Assembly: GCF_002303925.1 (NCBI RefSeq)
Contig: NZ_MRCS01000025.1
Coordinates: forward strand, 1-64,000
Direction of reading: 5' to 3'
DNA length: 64,000 bases
DNA from: Pseudomonas sp. ACN8
GTDB lineage: Bacteria > Pseudomonadota > Gammaproteobacteria > Pseudomonadales > Pseudomonadaceae
Positions 52,344 through 60,744 of this stretch are shown here, one piece after another. The notes under the pieces were generated by a model, which did not search any database, was not told the origin of the DNA, and saw only the letters and a program-made list of their open reading frames with translations. Position 1 is the first letter of the stretch, and each line of letters starts with the position of its first letter. Made by a program: the position numbers and the translations under genes.

Positions 52344-54443
52344 TTACACATCCATAGGTCGGTTGGCAGCTTGAATCGCGGTCAATGCGATGGTGTAGAC
52401 GATGTCATCGACCTGCGCGCCGCGCGGCAAATCGTTCACCGGTTTGCGCAGGCCTTGCAGCATCGGCCCAAGGCTCACGCAGTCGGCGCTACGTTGTACG
52501 GCCTTGTGCGTGGTGTTGCCGGTGTTGAGGTCGGGGAACACGTACACCGTGGCACGACCGGCCACCTGACTGTTCGGCGCCAGTTGCCGGGCCACGCTTT
52601 CGTTGGCGGCGGTGTCGTACTGCAAGGGGCCGTCGATCAGCAGTGAGTGCTGTTGTTCGTGGGCGAGCAGGGTCGCCTCGCGGACCTTCTCGACCTCTTC
52701 GCCGCTGTCCGACTCGCCGCTGGAGTAGCTGATCATCGCCACCCGTGGCGTGATGCCGAATGCGGCGGCCGAGTCAGCGCTTTGCAGGGCGATCTCGGCC
52801 AGTTCGCTGGCGCTCGGGTGCGGGTTCATCACGCAGTCGCCGTACACCAGTACCTCTTCCGGGAACAGCATGAAGAACACCGACGACACCAGGGTGCAGC
52901 CCGGCGCGGTTTTGATCAGTTGCAGGGCCGGGCGGATGGTGTTGGCGGTGGTGTTGATTACGCCCGACACGAGGCCGTCGACTTCATCCAGGGCCAGCAT
53001 CATGGTGCCGATCACCACGGTGTCTTCCAGTTGTTGCTCGGCCATCGGCGCGTTGAGGCTTTTGCTTTTGCGCAGCGCGACCATGGGCTCGACATAGCGC
53101 TCGCGGATCGAGTCCGGATCGATGATTTCCAGTCCCGGCGGCAACTCGATGCCTTGGGCGCGGGCGACGGCCTGCACGTCCTCGGGCTTGGCCAGCAACA
53201 CACAGCGAGCGATGCCACGGGCCTGGCAGATCGCGGCGGCCTGCACGGTCAGCGGCTCGCTGCCTTCGGGCAGCACGATGCGCTTGTTGGCCGCCTGGGC
53301 GCGCTGGATCAATTGATAGCGGAAAACCGCTGGCGACAGGCGCATCTCCCGTGGCGTACCGCAGCGCTGGTGCAGCCAGTTGGCATCGAGATGGCCGGCG
53401 ATGAAATCGGTGATGATTTCGGCGCGCTCGCGGTCGTCGATGGGGATCTCCTTGTTCAGGCCATTGAGCAGGTTGGCGGTGTCATAGGAACCGGTACTCA
53501 CCGACAGCACCGGCAACCCGGCCTGCAGGGCGCCGCGACACAGGTCCATGATGCGCGGGTCGGGCAGGGTGTCGCTGGTCAGCAGCAGGCCGGCGAGCGG
53601 CACGCCGTTCAAGGCCGCGAGGCTGACGGCGAGGATGATGTCGTCGCGGTCGCCGGGGGTCACCACCAGCACGCCGGGCTTGAGCAACTCCACGGTGTTG
53701 CGCATGGTGCGGGCGCAAATGATGATCTTGGTCATGCGCCGGGTTTCGTAATCACCGGCGTTGAGCACTTGCGCGCCCATCAGGTCGGCGACGTCGCGGG
53801 TGCGCGGGGCGTTCAGTTCCGGCTGGAACGGAATGCAGCCGAGCAAGCGGAAATCACCACTGCGCAGCAACGGCGAATGTTCCTTCAGGCGCGAGGCGAA
53901 GGCCTCCATGCTTTCTTCGGTCTTGACCTTGTTGAGGATCACGCCGAGGACTTTCGGGTCTTTCGGACCACCGAACAATTGCGCCTGCAACTCGACGCGG
54001 CCGGACAGTTCGGTCAGCACTTCGTTTTCCGGTGCCGAGACCAGGATCACTTCGGCGTCGAGGCTCTTGGCCAGGTGCAGGTTGACCCGCGCGGCGTAAC
54101 TGGCGCTGCGGGTCGGCACCATGCCTTCGACGATCAGCACGTCCTTGCCGATGGCCGCCTGCTGATAAAGGGCGATGATTTCTTCGAGCAGTTCATCGAG
54201 CTGACCGTCGCCGAGCATGCGCTCGACATGGGCCAGGCCCAGGGGCTGTGGCGGTTTCAAGCCGTGGGTACGGGCCACCAGTTCGGTGGAACGTTCCGGG
54301 CCCGTGTCGCCTGGATGCGGCTGGGCAATCGGCTTGAAGAAACCGACCTTGAGCCCGGCGCGCTCAAGGGTGCGCACCAGCCCGAGGCTGATGGAGGTCA
54401 GACCCACACCAAAATCGGTGGGCGCGATAAAAAAAGTTTGCAT
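52344..54443 (-). CDS. pta: Phosphate acetyltransferase
   Basis: A 699-residue enzyme that interconverts acetyl-CoA and acetyl phosphate. The N-terminal third is a P-loop/BioD-like regulatory domain (APTDFGVGLTSISLGLVRTL near 7-26), the middle is a DRTGG domain and the last 320 residues are the catalytic PTA_PTB part with IVLPEGSEPLTVQAAA near 390 and FPDLNTGNTTHKAVQR near 646. This is the long, regulated Pta of enterics and Pseudomonas. I find no acetate kinase gene next to it in this window. Confidence 0.95.
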   Translation of the reverse strand: MQTFFIAPTDFGVGLTSISLGLVRTLERAGLKVGFFKPIAQPHPGDTGPERSTELVARTHGLKPPQPLGLAHVERMLGDGQLDELLEEIIALYQQAAIGKDVLIVEGMVPTRSASYAARVNLHLAKSLDAEVILVSAPENEVLTELSGRVELQAQLFGGPKDPKVLGVILNKVKTEESMEAFASRLKEHSPLLRSGDFRLLGCIPFQPELNAPRTRDVADLMGAQVLNAGDYETRRMTKIIICARTMRNTVELLKPGVLVVTPGDRDDIILAVSLAALNGVPLAGLLLTSDTLPDPRIMDLCRGALQAGLPVLSVSTGSYDTANLLNGLNKEIPIDDRERAEIITDFIAGHLDANWLHQRCGTPREMRLSPAVFRYQLIQRAQAANKRIVLPEGSEPLTVQAAAICQARGIARCVLLAKPEDVQAVARAQGIELPPGLEIIDPDSIRERYVEPMVALRKSKSLNAPMAEQQLEDTVVIGTMMLALDEVDGLVSGVINTTANTIRPALQLIKTAPGCTLVSSVFFMLFPEEVLVYGDCVMNPHPSASELAEIALQSADSAAAFGITPRVAMISYSSGESDSGEEVEKVREATLLAHEQQHSLLIDGPLQYDTAANESVARQLAPNSQVAGRATVYVFPDLNTGNTTHKAVQRSADCVSLGPMLQGLRKPVNDLPRGAQVDDIVYTIALTAIQAANRPMDV

Positions 54444-54503
54444 GCGGATTCTCTAAAGGTGCACTGCAAAGGCGATGACCTATAACTGGTCGTCTACCGA
54501 AAT

Positions 54504-54800
54504 TCAGTCGCCAAGGTTATCGCTAACCGAGCCTTGTGCGCACCAACCACAATCAAAGGCTTGGCCTGTTTTTTCCTGGCGCTGCGCAGGATCCATGACC
54601 CAGGCGCGCGATTGCCATGGCGGCTGGTGCCGCAGGTGTTGGGTGTGGCCGCAGGAAAGCTCGGCCACCCAGTGGCCGTCCTCGTCCTGATGGAAGCCTG
54701 TGATCGTCGAAACCCGTTTGTCCGGGTTGTGTTCGCTTTCGGACGATTGCTTCGCTAAACTTGGCCTTTCTATATTCTTATGCAAAAGGTCTCGCCCCAT
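54504..54800 (-). CDS. DUF3565 domain protein, putative zinc binding
   Basis: A small protein (98 residues if begun at ATG 54800) of the DUF3565 family, unknown function. The conserved part is ITGFHQDEDGHWVAELSCGH followed by RHQPPWQSRAWV, and a CGWC pair near the end; CxH plus CxxC suggests one zinc ion. The first 28 residues look unconserved. No ATG, GTG or TTG exists between TTG 54785 and the conserved domain, so the gene must start at 54785, 54800 or 54830, and at the last two it overlaps the head of slyD, which is on the opposite strand. Confidence 0.7.
   Translation of the reverse strand: MGRDLLHKNIERPSLAKQSSESEHNPDKRVSTITGFHQDEDGHWVAELSCGHTQHLRHQPPWQSRAWVMDPAQRQEKTGQAFDCGWCAQGSVSDNLGD
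54747..54776 (+). promoter_or_regulatory. Candidate slyD promoter
   Basis: TTGCTT (54747-54752) and TATATT (54771-54776) have an 18-base spacer and lie 23 bases before the slyD ATG. The site falls within the 5' part of the DUF3565 gene. Confidence 0.5.
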
Positions 54801-55284
54801 GCTGATCGCCGCCAATAAGGCTGTCTCCATCGACTATACCCTGACCAACGACGCTGGTGAGGTCATCGACAGCTCCGCCGGCGGCGCGCCGCTGGTCTAC
54901 CTGCAAGGCGCAGGCAACATCATCCCGGGCCTGGAAAAGGCTCTGGAAGGCAAGGCTGTCGGCGACGAGCTGACCGTAGCCGTTGAGCCGGAAGACGCTT
55001 ACGGCGAATACGCTGCCGAACTGGTCAGCACCCTGAGCCGCAGCATGTTCGAAGGCGTCGACGAGCTGGAAGTGGGCATGCAGTTCCACGCTTCCGCTCC
55101 GGACGGCCAGATGCAGATCGTGACCATCCGTGATCTGGACGGCGACGACGTCACCGTTGACGGCAACCACCCGTTGGCCGGTCAGCGCCTGAATTTCCAG
55201 GTCAAGATCATCGACATCCGTGACGCCAGCCAGGAAGAAATCGCTCATGGCCACGTCCATGGCGAAGGTGGCCATCACCACTGA
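54799..55284 (+). CDS. slyD: FKBP-type peptidyl-prolyl isomerase SlyD
   Basis: A 161-residue cis-trans prolyl isomerase and chaperone. The FKBP domain (VSIDYTLTNDAGEVIDSS near 9, AGNIIPGLEKALEGKAVGDE near 36) is interrupted by the insert-in-flap domain (about 70-130, PEDAYGEYAAELVSTLSRSMF). The C-terminus is His-rich (AHGHVHGEGGHHH), which can bind nickel and may help metalloenzyme maturation. The open frame extends upstream, but ATG 54799 with AAAAGGT in front gives the family start. Confidence 0.94.
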   Translation: MLIAANKAVSIDYTLTNDAGEVIDSSAGGAPLVYLQGAGNIIPGLEKALEGKAVGDELTVAVEPEDAYGEYAAELVSTLSRSMFEGVDELEVGMQFHASAPDGQMQIVTIRDLDGDDVTVDGNHPLAGQRLNFQVKIIDIRDASQEEIAHGHVHGEGGHHH

Positions 55285-55313
55285 TTTCTGCGCTAAGCTC
55301 AGATAACTGGAGA

Positions 55314-55335
55314 GGCGCCCTGTGGGCGCCTTTTT
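55314..55335 (+). terminator. Intrinsic terminator after slyD
   Basis: GGCGCCC-TGT-GGGCGCC is a 7-bp stem followed by five T, 30 bases after the slyD stop. Confidence 0.9.
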
Positions 55336-55406
55336 AGTCTGCGGTCGTCCCTGACGACACCGCCAAGTGGCTGTTTCGAGAAGAACACGGGAATCTGGAG
55401 TACGCC

Positions 55407-55889
55407 ATGAGTGCTTTTCACGACCTTAAATTGACAGCCCTGGATGGACAGGAGCTACCTTTGGCGCCTTTCAAGGGCCAAGTCGTACTGGTGGTCAACG
55501 TCGCTTCCAAATGCGGTCTGACCCCGCAGTACGCGGCGCTGGAAAACCTCTACCAGCAATTCAAGGCCAAGGGCTTCAGCGTCCTTGGCTTGCCGTGCAA
55601 CCAGTTTGCCGGGCAGGAACCGGGGACCGAGCGGGAGATCAAGGATTTTTGCAGCCTCAACTATGGCGTGACCTTTCCGTTGTCCAGCAAGCTGGAAGTC
55701 AACGGGCATGATCGTCATCAGTTGTACCGCTTGCTGGCGGGCGAGGGCGCGGAGTTTCCCGGCGACATCACCTGGAACTTCGAGAAGTTCCTGCTGGGCA
55801 AGGACGGCCGTGTACTGGCTCGGTTCTCGCCACGTACGGCACCGGATGATCCGAGCATTATTCACGCGATTGAAAAAGCGTTGAGCTGA
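55407..55889 (+). CDS. Glutathione peroxidase family thiol peroxidase
   Basis: A 160-residue thioredoxin-fold peroxidase. The catalytic residue is C36 in VNVASKCGLTPQY, a cysteine and not selenocysteine. GLPCNQFAGQEPGT near 66-79 carries the Gln and the second cysteine, and WNFEKFLLGKDGRVLARFSP near 128 the Trp/Asn of the tetrad. Such bacterial forms often use thioredoxin rather than glutathione to reduce peroxides and lipid hydroperoxides. trxB lies 3.7 kb further on. Confidence 0.93.
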   Translation: MSAFHDLKLTALDGQELPLAPFKGQVVLVVNVASKCGLTPQYAALENLYQQFKAKGFSVLGLPCNQFAGQEPGTEREIKDFCSLNYGVTFPLSSKLEVNGHDRHQLYRLLAGEGAEFPGDITWNFEKFLLGKDGRVLARFSPRTAPDDPSIIHAIEKALS

Positions 55890-55903
55890 TATCTCCCCCT
55901 CCC

Positions 55904-56003
55904 TGTAGGAGCGAGCCTGCTCGCGATGGTTGTAGGAACACCGCGGGGCATCAGACCGCCAGCGTTATCGTTGACCACCATCGCGAGCAAGCTCACTCCT
56001 ACA
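55904..56003. repeat. REP doublet, long-spacer class
   Basis: TGTAGGAGCGAGCCTGCTCG starts the left arm, and the right arm GCGAGCAAGCTCACTCCTAC has one change in the stem. The spacer has CGGGGCATCAG and GCGTTATCGTTGACC, like those at 3700 and 48195. Confidence 0.92.
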
Positions 56004-56085
56004 TCACCAAAATCAATAATGCTGTTCAATGTGTTGGACACTCCATATTATCACCGTCATAAAGTTACTTCCCGTGGAGCGTCCC

Positions 56086-57189
56086 ATGCCCGTCAAAGCC
56101 CTGTTCAAACCGTTCCACCTCGGCACCCTCGAACTGCCGACCCGCGTCGTCATGGCGCCGATGACCCGCTCCTTTTCCCCAGGCGGCGTGCCTAACTCCA
56201 AAGTGATCGAGTACTACCGTCGTCGCGCCGCTGCGGGCGTCGGCCTGATCATCACCGAAGGCACCACCGTCGGTCACAAGGCGTCCAACGGTTATCCGAA
56301 CGTTCCGCATTTCTACGGTGAAGCGGCCCTGGCCGGCTGGAAGAAAGTTGTCGACGCCGTTCACGCCGAAGGCGGCAAGATCGTTCCGCAGCTGTGGCAC
56401 GTGGGCAGTGTGCGCCGTATCGGCACCGAGCCGGACGCCAGCGTGCCGGGTTATGGCCCGTCGGAAAAACTGAAGGAAGGTCAGGTTGTGGTGCACGGCA
56501 TGACCAGACAAGACATCCAGGACGTGATCGCCGCGTTCGCCCAGGCCGCCAGGGATGCCCAGAGCATCGGCATGGACGGCGTGGAAATCCACGGTGCCCA
56601 CGGTTATCTGGTGGACCAGTTCTTCTGGGAAGGCAGCAACCAGCGTACGGACGATTACGGCGGCAGCCTGGCCAACCGTTCGCGTTTTGCCATTGAATTG
56701 ATTCAGGCCGTGCGTGCGGCGGTCGGTGAAGGTTTCCCGATCATCTTCCGCTTCTCCCAGTGGAAGCAGCAGGACTACACCGCACGTCTGGTGCAAACCC
56801 CGGAAGCCTTGGGCGAGTTCCTCAAGCCGTTGGCTGACGCGGGCGTGGATATTTTCCACTGCTCGACCCGCCGCTTCTGGGAACCGGAGTTCGACGGTTC
56901 CGAGCTGAACCTGGCCGGCTGGACCCGCCAACTCACCGGCAAGCCAACCATCACCGTGGGCAGCGTCGGCCTGGACGGCGAGTTCCTGCAGTTCATGGTC
57001 AACACCGATAAGGTCGCGCAGCCGGCCAGCCTGGAAAAGCTGCTGGAGCGCCTGAACAACGACGAGTTCGACCTGGTGGCCGTTGGTCGCGCGCTGCTGG
57101 TGGACCCGGACTGGGCACAGAAAGTGCGCGACGGCCGTGAGGAAGACATTCTGCCGTTCAGTCGTGAGGCGTTGATGACACTGGTTTAA
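56086..57189 (+). CDS. NADH:flavin oxidoreductase / Old Yellow Enzyme
   Basis: A 367-residue FMN-dependent TIM-barrel ene-reductase. Motifs: RVVMAPMTRSFSPGGVPN near 20-37 (flavin binding), VPQLWHVGSVRR near 99, and VEIHGAHGYLVDQFFWEGSN near 166-185 with the paired His-Ala-His residues that hold substrate. It probably reduces activated C=C bonds or nitro compounds; physiological substrate unknown. ATG 56086 is preferred since the preceding residues overlap the REP and promoter zone. Confidence 0.9.
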   Translation: MPVKALFKPFHLGTLELPTRVVMAPMTRSFSPGGVPNSKVIEYYRRRAAAGVGLIITEGTTVGHKASNGYPNVPHFYGEAALAGWKKVVDAVHAEGGKIVPQLWHVGSVRRIGTEPDASVPGYGPSEKLKEGQVVVHGMTRQDIQDVIAAFAQAARDAQSIGMDGVEIHGAHGYLVDQFFWEGSNQRTDDYGGSLANRSRFAIELIQAVRAAVGEGFPIIFRFSQWKQQDYTARLVQTPEALGEFLKPLADAGVDIFHCSTRRFWEPEFDGSELNLAGWTRQLTGKPTITVGSVGLDGEFLQFMVNTDKVAQPASLEKLLERLNNDEFDLVAVGRALLVDPDWAQKVRDGREEDILPFSREALMTLV

Positions 57190-57203
57190 GCCTGATCAAG
57201 CCC

Positions 57204-57288
57204 CATCGCCAGCAGGCTGGCTCCCACAGTTAACCGCGTTCCACCTGAGGCAATGCGGTCTAATGTGGGAGCTAGCCTGCTAGCGATG
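57204..57288. repeat. REP doublet with two different compensated stems
   Basis: The left arm uses GCCAGCAGGCTGGC and the right arm GCTAGCCTGCTAGC; each hairpin is perfectly paired though the two differ. ATCGC feet face outward. It stands between the convergent oxidoreductase and glycosyltransferase genes. Confidence 0.9.
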
Positions 57289-57311
57289 AGGGCCTCTAAG
57301 TCAGCAAAAAA

Positions 57312-58487
57312 TCAGGGCAAGGTCGGCGCATTCGGCACCACCATCTCCCCCGCACACGCCCCGCGCAACTGCCCCTCGAACTGCTCGATGATCGTCGCCC
57401 ACCCTTGGCGACTGGCATGCTGGCGCGCATTGAGACGCACATTGCGCAAGGCTTCCCGCTCCTCCAGCAGCCATGCCGCTGCATCGCAGAACGCTTCTTC
57501 ATCCCCCGGCATCGCCAGCACGCCGTTGTAGCCATGGCGAATATGCTGGGCGGCTGCCGCCTGGTCGTAGGCCACCACACCGAGCCCCGAGGCGAGTGCT
57601 TCAAGCACCACATTGCCGAAGGTTTCGGTCAGGCTCGGAAACAGAAACACGTCGCCCGAGGCGTAGTGACACGCCAGGGCTTCACCCCGTTGGGTGCCGC
57701 AGAAAATCGCCTCGGGCATTTCGTTTTCCAGTGCCTGGCGCTGCGGGCCGTCGCCCACCACGATCAGTTTCAGCTTGCGCTGGGGATAACTCGCCTTGAG
57801 GGCATTGAAGGTGCGCTTGAGCAGGCCGAGATTCTTTTCCGGGGCCAGGCGTCCGACATGAATGACGGCGATGTCTGCCTCGGCCAGTCCCCATTGCTCG
57901 CGCAGGGCATTCAAGCGTTTGGCCGGGTGAAACAATTCGCTGTCGACCCCACGGGACAGCAACGCCAGTCGCTCGAACTGACGTCGCTCCAGTTCCAGGC
58001 GCTGACTGACGCTGGGCACCAGGGTCATGGTCGAGCGGTTGTGGAACCAGCGCAGGTAGTGAGTCAGCAGGCGCGTGAGCAAACCCAGCCCGTACTGGTT
58101 GGAGTACTGCTGGAAGTTGGTGTGAAAACCGCTGACCACGGAAATCCCCAGTCGCCGCGCCGCACGCAAGGCCGACAAGCCCAGTGGACCCTCGGTGGCG
58201 ATGTAGAGCACGTCCGGACGGTGACGCGTCCAGCGCCGCAGCAGTTTGTGCATCGACGACTGACCCCATTGCAGGCCGGGATAGCCCGGTAGCGGCCAGC
58301 CGCGGCACAGCAGCAATTCATCATCGCTGCCCAGTTGCTGGTCGCAACCCTGACGCGGTCGCACCAGTTCCACTTGATGCCCGCGCGCGCGCAATCCGTC
58401 GCACAAGCGACCCAGGGTATTGGCCACGCCGTTGATTTCCGGTGGGAAGGTTTCGGTGATCAGGGTGATATGCAGAGCTGTCGTCAT
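57312..58487 (-). CDS. Glycosyltransferase, GT4 family
   Basis: A 391-residue GT-B glycosyltransferase. The N-terminal domain starts ITLITETFPPEINGVANTLG (residues 7-26), the pattern of diacylglycerol alpha-mannosyl/glucuronosyl-type enzymes that act on a membrane lipid. The C-terminal nucleotide-sugar domain has VIHVGRLAPEKNLGLLK near 203 and the EX7E-type FPSLTETFGNVVLEALASG near 284. The substrate is not known; a lipid or surface glycan is likely. An ATG 24 bases upstream (58511) is possible but has no better ribosome binding site. Confidence 0.85.
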   Translation of the reverse strand: MTTALHITLITETFPPEINGVANTLGRLCDGLRARGHQVELVRPRQGCDQQLGSDDELLLCRGWPLPGYPGLQWGQSSMHKLLRRWTRHRPDVLYIATEGPLGLSALRAARRLGISVVSGFHTNFQQYSNQYGLGLLTRLLTHYLRWFHNRSTMTLVPSVSQRLELERRQFERLALLSRGVDSELFHPAKRLNALREQWGLAEADIAVIHVGRLAPEKNLGLLKRTFNALKASYPQRKLKLIVVGDGPQRQALENEMPEAIFCGTQRGEALACHYASGDVFLFPSLTETFGNVVLEALASGLGVVAYDQAAAAQHIRHGYNGVLAMPGDEEAFCDAAAWLLEEREALRNVRLNARQHASRQGWATIIEQFEGQLRGACAGEMVVPNAPTLP

Positions 58488-58547
58488 GACCCCAGTGTCG
58501 ACGGGGGCCATGTCGTCAGTGTGACGCTGGGATGATTGATTTGTGAC

Positions 58548-59300
58548 TTAGCGCTGCGCCACCAGGTTTTCCGCCCCACGTTCACGCACCCAGAACAGCG
58601 TAGCGCCCGCCACGGCCGCCGGCATCATCAGGATGTTGACCACCGGGATCAGCAGCACCAGGTACACGCTGCCGCCGAAGCTCATGCTCTGCCAGCGCTT
58701 CTGGCGCAGCCAGGCGAGCATTTCATTCCAGCCCAGCTTGTGGTTGTCCGCCGGGTAGTCGATGTACTGGATTGCCATCATCCACACCCCGAACAACAGC
58801 CACAGCGGCGCGGCGATGATATTCACCACCGGGATGAACGAAAGGATGAACAGCCCGACTGCCCGGGGCAGAAAGTAGCCGAGCTTGCGCATCTCCCGGG
58901 CCAGGGTGCGCGGGACCATCGCAATCAACTCGCCCCAGCTGAAGGCCGGGAAGTCATCGGTGCCGCGCACCACCACTTCGACTTTCTCCGCGAGGAAGCC
59001 GTTGAATGGCGCAGCAATGACGTTGGCGAGCATGGTGAAGGAGAAGAACACCATCAACACGACGAGGACCACGAACAGCGGCCAGAGGATGTAGCTGAGA
59101 AAACTCAGCCAGTCAGGTAGGGACGGCATCAAGGTGTCGACCCACAGGCTGAATTGATGACCAGCCAGATAGATCAATCCGACGAACAGCACCAGGTTGA
59201 TCGCCAGCGGCAACAGCACAAACAAGCGCAAGCTGGGGCTCAGCACCAGCTTGAGGCCTTCGCGCAGGTATTGCGGGCCGGACAGAACAGGGGCGGGCAT
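58548..59300 (-). CDS. cysZ: Sulfate transporter CysZ
   Basis: A 250-residue inner-membrane protein of the CysZ/EI24 family with four to six hydrophobic segments. NVIAAPFNGFLAEKVE near 87-102 and the DNHKLGWNEMLAWLRQKRW-type loop near 185 are characteristic. CysZ takes up sulfate for cysteine synthesis and so fits cysD and cysNC, 8 kb away. It is 36 bases upstream of the glycosyltransferase on the same strand, possibly co-transcribed. Confidence 0.9.
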   Translation of the reverse strand: MPAPVLSGPQYLREGLKLVLSPSLRLFVLLPLAINLVLFVGLIYLAGHQFSLWVDTLMPSLPDWLSFLSYILWPLFVVLVVLMVFFSFTMLANVIAAPFNGFLAEKVEVVVRGTDDFPAFSWGELIAMVPRTLAREMRKLGYFLPRAVGLFILSFIPVVNIIAAPLWLLFGVWMMAIQYIDYPADNHKLGWNEMLAWLRQKRWQSMSFGGSVYLVLLIPVVNILMMPAAVAGATLFWVRERGAENLVAQR

Positions 59301-59615
59301 AAGAGGCTCCGGGCAGAGGGGAATCGCGCCGACCTTACCGGCTTTGCCTCACAGGCGAAAGCGCGATGGCGGTATCGACATTCACTGTAACAAAGACGTC
59401 GATATCGTCGGCCAGATGGCATAGAGACCACCTATGAGCTGGATTGTTAAACCGTATTTCCTTAATCTTCGCCCCCTCGATATGTTGTACCCAATCTTTT
59501 TACAGGACGGTCGGGTTCAAGCCTTCCCCAAGTGCTTACAACCGTTCTTTTTTATTCCAGCCGGCAATCCGGCGTTCCGCGCCAGGTATTCCGGGCCGGT
59601 CAACAGGAGCAGGTC
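59301..59615. other. Divergent intergenic region between cysZ and trxB
   Basis: A 315-base gap, more AT-rich towards trxB. I see no convincing gene: an open frame from 59434 codes for 69 residues but runs into trxB in a wrong frame. TTGTACCC..TTTTTACAGG at 59484-59505 may be part of the trxB promoter. AGGAGCAGG at 59605-59613 is the trxB ribosome binding site. Confidence 0.6.
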
Positions 59616-60572
59616 ATGTCTGAAGTCCGTCATTCGCGAGTGATTATTCTCGGTTCCGGCCCTGCCGGTTACAGCGCCGCAGTCTATGCCGCCCGTGCCA
59701 ACCTCAAGCCACTGCTGATCACCGGCATGCAGGCCGGCGGTCAACTGACCACCACCACCGAAGTCGACAACTGGCCGGGCGACGTCCACGGCCTGACCGG
59801 CCCGGCGCTGATGGAGCGGATGCGCGAGCACGCCGAGCGCTTTGAAACCGAGATCGTGTTCGATCACATCAATGCCGTGGATTTCGCTGCCAAGCCATAC
59901 ACCCTGACCGGCGACAGCGCGACTTACACTTGCGATGCCCTGATCATCGCCACCGGCGCCAGCGCTCGTTACCTGGGCCTGCCATCGGAAGAAGCGTTCA
60001 TGGGCAAAGGTGTTTCGGCCTGCGCGACCTGCGACGGTTTCTTCTACCGCAACAAGCCTGTGGCTGTGGTCGGCGGCGGCAACACCGCTGTTGAAGAAGC
60101 CCTGTACCTGGCCAACATCGCCAGCAAGGTGACCCTGATCCACCGTCGCGAAACCTTCCGCGCCGAGAAGATCCTGATCGACAAGCTGAACGCCCGTGTG
60201 GCCGAAGGCAAGATCGAGCTGAAACTGAACGCGACCCTGGACGAAGTGCTGGGCGACAACATGGGCGTGACCGGTGCCCGCCTGAAGAACAACGACGGCA
60301 GCTTCGACGAAGTGAAAGTCGATGGTGTGTTCATCGCCATCGGCCACACCCCGAACACTTCGCTGTTCGAAGGTCAGTTGACCCTGAAAGACGGTTACCT
60401 GGTGGTGCAGGGCGGCCGTGACGGCAACGCCACTGCCACCAGCCTCGAAGGTATCTTCGCCGCCGGTGACGTGGCTGACCACGTGTACCGTCAGGCCATC
60501 ACCTCCGCTGGCGCCGGTTGCATGGCGGCACTGGATGCCGAGCGTTACCTCGACGATCTGCAGAACGCTTGA
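59616..60572 (+). CDS. trxB: Thioredoxin reductase
   Basis: A 318-residue FAD/NADPH flavoprotein that keeps thioredoxin reduced. The FAD motif is IILGSGPAGYSAAVYAARAN at 9-28, the redox pair is in SACATCDGFFYR near 135-146, and the NADPH motif is VVGGGNTAVEEALYL near 153. GIFAAGDVADHVYRQA near 280 is the second FAD contact. The open frame extends upstream, but ATG 59616 follows a good ribosome binding site. Confidence 0.97.
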   Translation: MSEVRHSRVIILGSGPAGYSAAVYAARANLKPLLITGMQAGGQLTTTTEVDNWPGDVHGLTGPALMERMREHAERFETEIVFDHINAVDFAAKPYTLTGDSATYTCDALIIATGASARYLGLPSEEAFMGKGVSACATCDGFFYRNKPVAVVGGGNTAVEEALYLANIASKVTLIHRRETFRAEKILIDKLNARVAEGKIELKLNATLDEVLGDNMGVTGARLKNNDGSFDEVKVDGVFIAIGHTPNTSLFEGQLTLKDGYLVVQGGRDGNATATSLEGIFAAGDVADHVYRQAITSAGAGCMAALDAERYLDDLQNA

Positions 60573-60595
60573 TTTTGCTGTTGTTGAAATAAGAA

Positions 60596-60619
60596 AACCG
60601 GCTTCGGCCGGTTTTTTTG
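60596..60619 (+). terminator. Intrinsic terminator after trxB
   Basis: ACCGGC-TTCG-GCCGGT, six pairs with an UUCG-type tetraloop, is flanked by AAAA and seven T. It ends the trxB transcript. Confidence 0.93.
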
Positions 60620-60644
60620 TGCCCGCGATTGATTCATCAACCCC

Positions 60645-60734
60645 TGTAGGAGCGAGCCTGCTCGCGATTACGGTGATTCAGTCGACATCAATGTTGAATG
60701 AAAAATCGCCATCGCGAGCAGGCTCGCTCCTACA
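60645..60734. repeat. REP doublet, short-spacer class
   Basis: TGTAGGAGCGAGCCTGCTCG and its inverted copy ending GCTCGCTCCTACA surround GTGATTCAGTCGACATCAAT. It separates the trxB terminator from the convergent aminotransferase gene. Confidence 0.93.
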
Positions 60735-60744
60735 GGAATTGTGT

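Noticed and set aside
52647..54485. A 612-codon open frame antisense to pta
   Set aside because: Same mirror effect; no domain and no ribosome binding site, while pta is complete on the other strand.
59434..59643. A 69-codon open frame in the cysZ-trxB gap
   Set aside because: It enters trxB out of frame, has no clear ribosome binding site and resembles no known protein.
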